From Hexactinellida sp. DTS-2022 (Eukaryota > Porifera > Hexactinellida), in the NCBI GenBank assembly GCA_028753945.1, contig JAPNXP010000007.1, positions 1,426,001 through 1,490,000 on the forward strand: a DNA stretch of 64,000 bases, in the 5' to 3' direction. Position numbers and translations under genes: made by a program. Below the pieces are notes generated by a model. The model saw only the letters and a program-made list of their open reading frames with translations, was not told where the DNA came from and did no database searches. The number at the start of each line of letters is the position of its first letter. The stretch's first letter is position 1. Shown here one piece after another: positions 57,785-64,000 of this stretch.

Positions 57785-58290
57785 AATTTATAAAAACTAT
57801 TCTGACTTGTGAGAACAATTTAAAACCATTCTGACTTGTGACAACAGTCCAAAAAAACTATTCTGACTGTGACAACAGTCCAAAAAAACCATTCTGACTT
57901 GTGAAAACAGTCCAAAAAACTATTCTGACTTGTGACAACGGTCCAAAAAACTATTCTGACTAGTGACAACAGTCCAAAAAACTATTCTGACTTGTGACAA
58001 CGGTCCAAAAAACTATTCTGACTTGTGACAACAGTCCAAAAAAAACATTCTGACTTGTGACAACAGTCCAAAAAGACATTCTGACTTGTGACAACAGTCC
58101 AAAAAGACATTCTGACTTGTGACAACAGTCCAAAAAGACATTCTGACTTGTGACAACAGTCCAAAAAGACATTCTGACTTGTGACAACAGTCCAAAGACA
58201 TTCTGACTTGTGACAACAGTCCAAAAAAACATTCTGACTTGTGACAACTAGAAATATTCTGACTTGTGACAACTCCGAAATTCTGACTAG
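57785..58290 (+). repeat. ~30-bp terminal array of the Phantom-type element
   Basis: About 15 units of TTCTGACTTGTGACAACAGT plus CCAAAAAGA, the inverse of the left terminal units. Spacers vary slightly (AGACAT versus ACTAT). Minus-strand open frames over it are repeat artefacts. Confidence 0.93.
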
Positions 58291-59189
58291 TGCATGCGCC
58301 TCATAACTAATTATAATATCCATGGTTGCGGAATATAAATGACTACGAATCAGGCCTTCATCTGGCTGCGCAGAGTTCACCGGAGGTGCGTGATTTTAAG
58401 GAAAATGACACACACACACAGTATTTTTAATACTAAATGTGGTTTCTTTGATAATTGTTCTATTTTTGGTAAATTTGGGTGCGCGATTGTCAAATCAACA
58501 TCACCTAGGGTGCGCGGATTTCATAGGGCTAGATGAAGGCCTGCTACGAATCTATGGTGTTCTCATCTATGGTCCGTTAATACTAATGAATACGAAATCC
58601 AAGAAACAGAGCCTGATAGTTGATGAACTGAAAATTGAATTATAGATTTTTAATTGCATCCGGAGCCGTATTCACTAAGAAGTTAAGCATTAAGTTCAAA
58701 CTTAAGGTCAAACTTAGTTAAATTTGAACTTAAGTATGAACTTTTTACTTTAAATTGTATTTCACTCAATTTCTATTCGCTTGGAGTTTGGAATCAGCCT
58801 TAAATAATAATATAGTTAAATATACCAAGATATTTACATAAATATTTGTTGCCTACAATGTGTTGTGGTTCTCTTATTTATTAAAGAATACATATAAAAT
58901 AACTTAGATTAAACTCTAAATAATCAAAGTCAAAGTGCTTGTACGCGGTGAAAGGAATGTAAACACATTTATTAATCACTACGCACATAACAATTTAAAA
59001 ACCGTTGTTAGATTATGATTAATTACTAGTGTATAGACATGAGTATAAGATCAAATAATCAATACAAAATACCGTAAATACATCAAAAGACTGCCTATAT
59101 TACTTTTCAAATTTATATTCAAATGGCGAGTTTGATTCCACTAATCATTTCAGAACAACCACAACAAGAATCTCGAGCTCGGGAGGGAG

Positions 59190-59417
59190 TTTTCAGGTCA
59201 ATGTTTACATGGGGAGATCCGAATGGCTCCAGACAAGGTTTGCACCATTATTACTTCATGTGCTGTGCTACATAATATGGCTATAGTTTGGAAGCAACCA
59301 ATGCTGGACGATTCGCCTATAGACCAACATATGGATGAACCTATTGTAATTGAAGAATTGGCACATTTGGCTGCTAAGCATTACAGAGACCAATTTGCCA
59401 TTCATAATTTTGATTGA
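59190..59417 (+). pseudogene. PIF/Harbinger transposase C-terminal remnant, copy 2
   Basis: FSGQCLHGEIRMAPDK then VCTIITSCAVLHNMAIVW, about 75 residues, ending at 59417. The same truncated C-terminus as copy 1, with slightly more 5' sequence; no catalytic residues. Confidence 0.8.
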
Positions 59418-59704
59418 ACTTATATATGTAAATTAAGATAATTAGTTGAAGTATATTTAATTAATTCAAAAAAGAAATATACTACTGGTATGTAGACAAG
59501 TGCTTCCTATGAACATTTAGAGGAGTGTCTCCGTACGTCAGTCTGTCTAAACATGAAACAGTTAAGTTCTCTATACATATACAAAAGTAGCTTTGATGCC
59601 AAAATAACAAATGCATATAATTCCATTGAAGATTAATTTTCCTGATCAATGTTATTTCTCCCATTTGTATAAATTGCTGTTGAACAAAACCAATTCTAAA
59701 TGGA

Positions 59705-60450
59705 TTGGAAAAATCCAGGAAGATAAATTGGACTAAGGAAGAAGAGTACACGCTCATTGGTGAAATTGAATCTGCCGGCAACTTATTGAGAGGTTCAGGA
59801 AACAGCGCTGACCTCAATAAGATGAAGAAGGAAATGTGGAAAACCATTACAGGCAAAGTAAACGCTGTATATGGAAATAATAGAGGGGTAGAAGACTTAA
59901 GAAAAAAATGGAATATTTGAAGTTAGCTGCCCAGTCAAATGTTGATGATAGCTTTAGGGAATCTAGAATAACCGGAAGGGACTCAAACTTCGCTGGAACT
60001 GTCGAAGACGAAGACGTATTAATATTAGCTGCAGATAAGAGTATAACTAATTCTGATAGAATTAGAGATATGTTTGAGACCACCCCAGCTTTTATCGGAA
60101 TCTCAGGTGCTGTCGATAATTTCGTATCACCAGCAACAGCAGCCAGCAGCAAACAGATTCCTCAGATAGGTACTGCAGACGATACGTCAATTTTGTATGC
60201 TCCCGAAGAACCCAACGGTAACGTTAATCGTAACGGGAAGAAAAGTAGGAAGCGAAGACGTGATCCAGCAGATTATTAACGTCCAACTGAGTCCCACCAG
60301 CAGCCGGAAATGAAGGTAGCTGACTTACTCCCTTTACAGCAGGAAGTGCTGTTACAACAGATGGCTGTATTCGCAGCACAACTTCAGCTAATTGAAGAGC
60401 AGAGGGAGTATTACAGGCTGAAACGTCAGAAGCTGTTAGAAAAATCCTAA
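59705..60450 (+). pseudogene. Myb/SANT-like PIF accessory protein, copy 2, broken
   Basis: Same protein and same lesions as 14283-15040: the frame ends after DLRKKWNI at 59918, resumes in another frame (KLAAQSNVDDSF) to TAA at 60279, then an open coiled-coil tail (AVFAAQLQLIEEQREYYRLK) to about 60450. Confidence 0.8.
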
Positions 60451-60834
60451 TTTTGTTATTAGCTAGACTACATAGATAGTGTGCAGATATATAACGATTT
60501 GATTAGTATTATGCCTACCAAATTAGAGAGTAGCATAAAATTATACTATTATTATTACGAATCCGAAGAAATTCTTAATTTAGTCTAATACAAAATTACT
60601 TAAGCAACCTCCCTAGCTTGCTTAAAGTTCTACTTAAGTTCGAACTTAAGTACAAACTAAAATCTTAGTGATTCCAATCTTAGTGAATACGACTTAAGTT
60701 CGAACTTAGTACTTAAGTCTTAAGTTCGAACTTAACTTCTTAGTGAATACGGCCCCAGGTCTCAAAATTAACTTGCAAATGATTGTTTAAATTAACAAAT
60801 TATAAAAATTGAAATTAAATAATTAATTAATTAA

Positions 60835-61764
60835 TTAATACCTCCTATTTGAGAGCCTTATATCATTGATCAAATCCTGAAAGTTTTCAAATCCATTTTT
60901 GGCATCTTGTTCTTTAATATCGGGATACAGACTCTCCTTAATCAAATTGTATTTGCACTCACTTTTTTCTGAGTCTCGTTTTTTTTGTTTTAAATGACCT
61001 CCATTCACATTTTCTTGTTCAAAAAATTGTTTTTGGAGTCCCTGCTCAAGCGTGGCAAACTGTTTCAATATTCTTTCGTTGATAAATCTAAATAAATTTT
61101 CTTCATTTCTTGAAAATCTAGTTAAATCTCTATTTGGGGATTCAATCGCTAAATTCAAGGGCATATCACATGGAATATGAGATTCTTGAGTAAATAAATT
61201 ATTATTAGATATTAAATGGTGTCTTTTCTCAATATGTGCAGATAAAAATGCTTGGGTATAGAATTGTTTTCCACAATAATTGCATGCAAATAGTGCATGA
61301 TTGTCTGCGATCAATTTCACTGATTGTACCTGGCGGTAGGTTCTTCTTTGAGATTTTAATTTTGAGGGAACTTGACTGTATAATTGTTTCTTTTCTTCTA
61401 ATTCTGTGATTATCATTTGATATTTGGTTTTCAACTGATCATACTCTTTTTGCACAAAAGAGAAATGTTTAGTAAATTGGTGTTGTGATTGAATTAAATA
61501 TTCTATGATTATTTGAGCCAAACGGTAGAGTTTAAGGAAAATTGGATCGATCCTTTCCGTAAACTCGTTCACAATATTACAAAATACAATATAGGGAAGA
61601 ATTTTGTTCAAAATGTTTGAATCAAATGAATGAACTAATTCATCAAGATCAATTGAAGCAATAAGTTTCCAGTCTATGTGATGGAATGTGCTACTAAAAG
61701 TAGGAGTTCTTATTAGCTTTGGAACAGTGAAATCGCTAAATTGATTAAAATATTCGGGTTGCAT
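60835..61764 (-). CDS. DZIP1-like zinc finger protein, 5' exon(s)
   Basis: 309 residues from ATG at 61764. Residues ~29-100 (HIDWKLIASIDLDELVHSFD, then FCNIVNEF, then DPIFLKLYRLAQIIIEYLIQ) match the N-terminal domain of DZIP1/DZIP1L (iguana), a protein of the ciliary base that acts in ciliogenesis and Hedgehog signalling in vertebrates. Residues ~101-150 are coiled coil. A C2H2 finger follows: C161, C164, H177, H182 (CNYCGKQF...HIEKRH). The family is usually much longer. Here the frame ends at LSNRRY, where GAG|GTATTAA could be a splice donor, so later exons probably lie beyond PIF copy 2 or outside the window; a truncated gene is the alternative. The only convincing non-transposon gene here. 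Confidence 0.85.
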   Translation of the reverse strand: MQPEYFNQFSDFTVPKLIRTPTFSSTFHHIDWKLIASIDLDELVHSFDSNILNKILPYIVFCNIVNEFTERIDPIFLKLYRLAQIIIEYLIQSQHQFTKHFSFVQKEYDQLKTKYQMIITELEEKKQLYSQVPSKLKSQRRTYRQVQSVKLIADNHALFACNYCGKQFYTQAFLSAHIEKRHHLISNNNLFTQESHIPCDMPLNLAIESPNRDLTRFSRNEENLFRFINERILKQFATLEQGLQKQFFEQENVNGGHLKQKKRDSEKSECKYNLIKESLYPDIKEQDAKNGFENFQDLINDIRLSNRRY

Positions 61765-61875
61765 TCTCCTTTAGTAAGTTAAAAAATAATTGCAGAATGT
61801 CCTAAGTAATTCAAAGCTAAAGTAATAGATTCAAAAATTGACAATCTTAATATAGCAGTGTTCAGGTGTCCTGGG

Positions 61876-62035
61876 CAGGGGGGTCCATCGGGGAACTTTC
61901 TGTGCTTTGTACATATATAATAGCTTGATAAAGGCCCCCAAGGGGGCCATTATCAAACTAGGTGCCCAAATTAGGAACACCCTAAGGGGGTCCCAGCGGG
62001 GATTCCCCGCTGGCTTGTATGGCCAGGACGCCCCT
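61876..62035. mobile_element. Probable hAT MITE upstream of DZIP1
   Basis: CAGGTGTCCTGGGCAGGGG-type start and inverse-like GGCCAGGACGCCCCTG end. Inside, the palindrome GGCCCCCAAGGGGGCC and CCAGCGGGGATTCCCCGCTGG. Flanks GCAGTGTT/GGAGTGCA agree at only 5 of 8 positions. Lies about 110 bp upstream of the DZIP1-like ATG, so promoter influence is possible. Confidence 0.55.
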
Positions 62036-62165
62036 GGGAGTGCAATTAGTATAGCAGTACTTTCTTATAATACTGTAGAACTCAGTTAGTACGTACCCCT
62101 CGGAGGAGAGAATTTAGTACGTATTATCGGAGTGTACGTACGAACCTATTTGACACTACATAGAG

Positions 62166-62320
62166 CAGGGGTCGGCAACCTTTTGAAACTACGGGCCAGA
62201 TTGATTAATTTACGAATTAGTCGGACCAAGCGATTTACCATCCTTTAGTCTTACTCCGAATTGTTCCATTGCAGAATTGTTGATCATGAGTAAATTTGAA
62301 TTGACTTATAACAATAATAT
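62166..62320 (+). mobile_element. hAT-like end CAGGGGTCGGCAACC
   Basis: CAGGGGTCGGCAACCTTTTG with GGGCCAGATTGA is a typical hAT MITE start. The opposite terminus was not found. Confidence 0.4.
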
Positions 62321-62632
62321 AACCACACTCACAGACGACGTTACTATAGACTATTCACTGAATTTACCATGGATTACTTCAAGTCTAGTGCTTAGATTAG
62401 TCAAATCTAAAATATACTCTCTAATATTTGATAACATGCTTGGTATAGTTTAATAACTTGAATGATAACGAAAATGGTTGCATTCAACCATATTACGAAT
62501 ACTTGAACGCATACAATTAACTAATAATAATAATAAAAAATACACATACTATTCGAATTCACTTTGACTGCAACTTTAGTAGCTTTTTAGTCGATCTTGT
62601 AGTTTGTTTAGGCCACGTTTAGAATTCAAATT

Positions 62633-64000
62633 TCATATTTTATTCTTCAATAAACAATTAGTAGTAGCAGAGAGAATTTGAGCCAGATAGTACATAAAAG
62701 GTTTCTGGCAGTCAGGACATTCATTTCTCCAGAATTCGAAACTAACAAATTCTATTCTAGATATCGCTAATTGAATTAAAACCTTTGTGTCTGATTCAGC
62801 AATGAATTGTCTCAACAAAGCTGGGTTCTGTTCAAGAATAGTAAGTATTTGCCATTGAATAGTAACTGCGCTTATTACATCATTGGATGGGTATTTAAGT
62901 CCACCCCGGTCAGCTAAGTGAATTAGTGTAAGATCGGACTCTTCACACTCGAGAGAGAAACATTCTAGTTCAGTGAGTAGAGATACACAATGATTACAAT
63001 ATGTAGTGAATTAAGACTTCTTTGAATAGAGCATATTCTTACAAATGTTGTGAACTGCATATCCACCAATAAAAGCCAATGCTTGGCGGATTTCCACTGT
63101 AGGTGAGAATTCAAAATTTTCATGTAGAAGAGAAGAATAAATGTTCAAGTCTGATTGGCGAACTCCAGCATCCTGTTGAACTGAAAAACCTCTAACGAAT
63201 TCCTTTAGTGACGACTCATATTTGCCATCTTGGGCTTGGTACAACTTCAGAATGTTACCAATCTTGATCCGTCGCTCGCTCTCAAGAACTTGACAAAAGG
63301 AAACGTTGTATTGGCAACCAGACATTAGCCGGTAAACGCCAAAATGCTTCTCTAGAGAGTCGTTTTGTAAGAATCCGGTTAACACATAGGAAAATCCACA
63401 TTCATCGCTGGTCAAATGATTGATAATTTTAGGAATTACTTTAGTAGTGTGAATTAAGCTGGTAAAGGTCTGTGGACTAAGTTTGCCGGCTTTTCCTGTA
63501 CAGCTATGTATTTTCCAGTTCTCAAGCCAAGAACAAAATTTTGCAAGAAATTCAAAACGTTCATCTTGGTGTTTGAATACTTTGGAATCAGAATCACGTA
63601 GACGAATATCTTTACCAGGACAATGAATGTTGCACATCTTCCAAAATCTGGATATAAGATCGATAAATTGATGAGTCTGGTTGAAAATTTTGTTTCTCTG
63701 GTTGAATACAAAGATAGCGTTGTGTGTTGATTGATCCCAAACTGCTAGAGCTAAGGGTACACTTTGTCTCTCAAAGGTTGATGGCCAGACTGCTTGTGAA
63801 GTTAACTTGTGGGCTGTCTTAGCATTTGAAAATTGTTCGAACTTGTACAAGTTCCTGATATCCTGGAAAGAAGCCGTTGCTAGTTGATAAGGAAAGGTAT
63901 TATTGAAATAATCAGTGATAGATGGGAAAATAAGCGTGGTAAGGGGATCTTTCTGATTTATCCAGTTATTCCGTATACATTTAACAATATGTACTGGATC
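62633..64000 (-). pseudogene. P transposase, C-terminal two thirds, one stop, runs off window
   Basis: Minus strand, one continuous frame from 64000 to 62633 apart from a single TAA at 63011-63013. Begins with DPVHIVKCIRNNWINQKDPL (the P-element FDPxHLxKxIRN motif), then FERQSVPLALAVWDQ, SDECGFSYVLTGFLQNDSLE then KHFGVYRLMSGC (catalytic Glu region, about 63390-63325), QALAFIGGYAVHN, and after the stop CNHCVSLLTELE, LADRGGLKYPSNDV, ECPDCQKPFMYYLAQIL, ending at 62633. The stop lies just before the conserved Cys pair. A third P lineage by sequence, and otherwise well preserved. Confidence 0.85.

Larger units (their letters stand above)
55749..58302 (+). mobile_element. Complete Phantom-type MULE with fold-back termini
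   Basis: Exact 8-bp duplications ATAACTAA at 55741-55748 and 58303-58310. The ends share CACTAGTCAGAATTTCGGAG then TTGTCACAAGTCAGAAT in inverse orientation, followed inward by tandem TTGTCACAAGTCAGAAT units: about 3 on the left, about 15 on the right. This fits Mutator-superfamily elements with complex, foldback-like ends such as those described for Phantom (Marquez and Pritham 2010, recalled). It encodes one intact transposase. Confidence 0.93.
58663..60755 (+). mobile_element. PIF/Harbinger element, copy 2
   Basis: Ends GAGCCGTATT and AATACGGCCC, flanks CCG (58660-58662) and CAG (60756-60758). Over 95% like copy 1 by eye, lacking the expanded 25-bp array. It lies about 80 bp from the DZIP1-like exon, probably in that gene's intron or 3' side. 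Confidence 0.88.

Noticed and set aside
57785..58290. Regular 30-bp repeats resembling a CRISPR array
   Set aside because: Spacers are not unique; the whole unit repeats, lies at a transposon terminus and is matched in inverse orientation at the other end, in clearly eukaryotic DNA.
57960..58380. Overlapping open frames on the minus strand in all phases
   Set aside because: They are translations of the terminal repeat array with a unit length that keeps frames open.

Overview
This window is AT-rich animal (metazoan) nuclear DNA made almost entirely of transposable elements. I see one credible host coding exon: a DZIP1-like (ciliary-base zinc-finger) 5' exon on the minus strand at 60835-61764. 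The rest is DNA transposons, Helitrons, one LINE remnant, miniature inverted-repeat elements (MITEs) and satellites. The species cannot be fixed from sequence alone. THAP/P elements, FLYWCH/MULE (Phantom-type) elements, PIF/Harbinger, hAT, pogo-like MITEs and Helitrons together suggest an invertebrate. No tRNA, rRNA, CRISPR or prokaryotic signals are visible.

Layout. 1-5486: satellite-bearing hAT-type MITEs and a broken hAT (ZMYM1/DUF4371-like) transposase, split by a MITE with a perfect 8-bp target duplication (TSD). 5487-7545: decayed, internally deleted copy of a MULE-like/OTU element, itself hit by a hAT MITE. 7838-11419: P-type element with 214-bp terminal inverted repeats (TIRs), a 7-bp TSD and a nearly intact THAP transposase. 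11525-13018: MITEs and a solo end of the MULE/OTU element. 13124-15294: PIF/Harbinger copy 1. 16100-25182: pogo-like MITEs, palindromes, hAT MITEs, Helitrons and an ACGTATTATACGT-type repeat. 25350-29215: decayed P element. 29277-33611: Helitrons and a PIF MITE. 33868-40635: hAT element split by a 6.3-kb MULE-like transposon (34007-40304) with ~524-bp TIRs, encoding a transposase fused to an OTU cysteine protease. 41230-42526: LINE remnant. 42687-46571: deletion-derivative P element (31-bp TIRs, 7-bp TSD) carrying a Helitron. 46665-47630: Transib/RAG1-like remnant (tentative). 48818-49477: MULE remnant. 50245-53791: nested stack (host repeat, hAT MITE, two to three Helitrons, TA-type MITE). 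53795-55560: P fragments in both orientations. 55749-58302: complete Phantom-type MULE (FLYWCH + MULE + C-terminal RING) with fold-back repeat termini and an 8-bp TSD. 58663-60755: PIF/Harbinger copy 2. 60835-61764: DZIP1-like exon. 62633-64000: P element running off the window.

The strongest candidates for something under-described are the MULE-like transposase/OTU fusion with long TIRs, the Phantom-type transposase with a RING finger, the P elements with 7-bp rather than 8-bp duplications, and a Helitron family ending in CTCG rather than CTAG. Structural calls (TIRs, TSDs) were read directly from the sequence; family names rest on recalled motifs and could not be checked by search.
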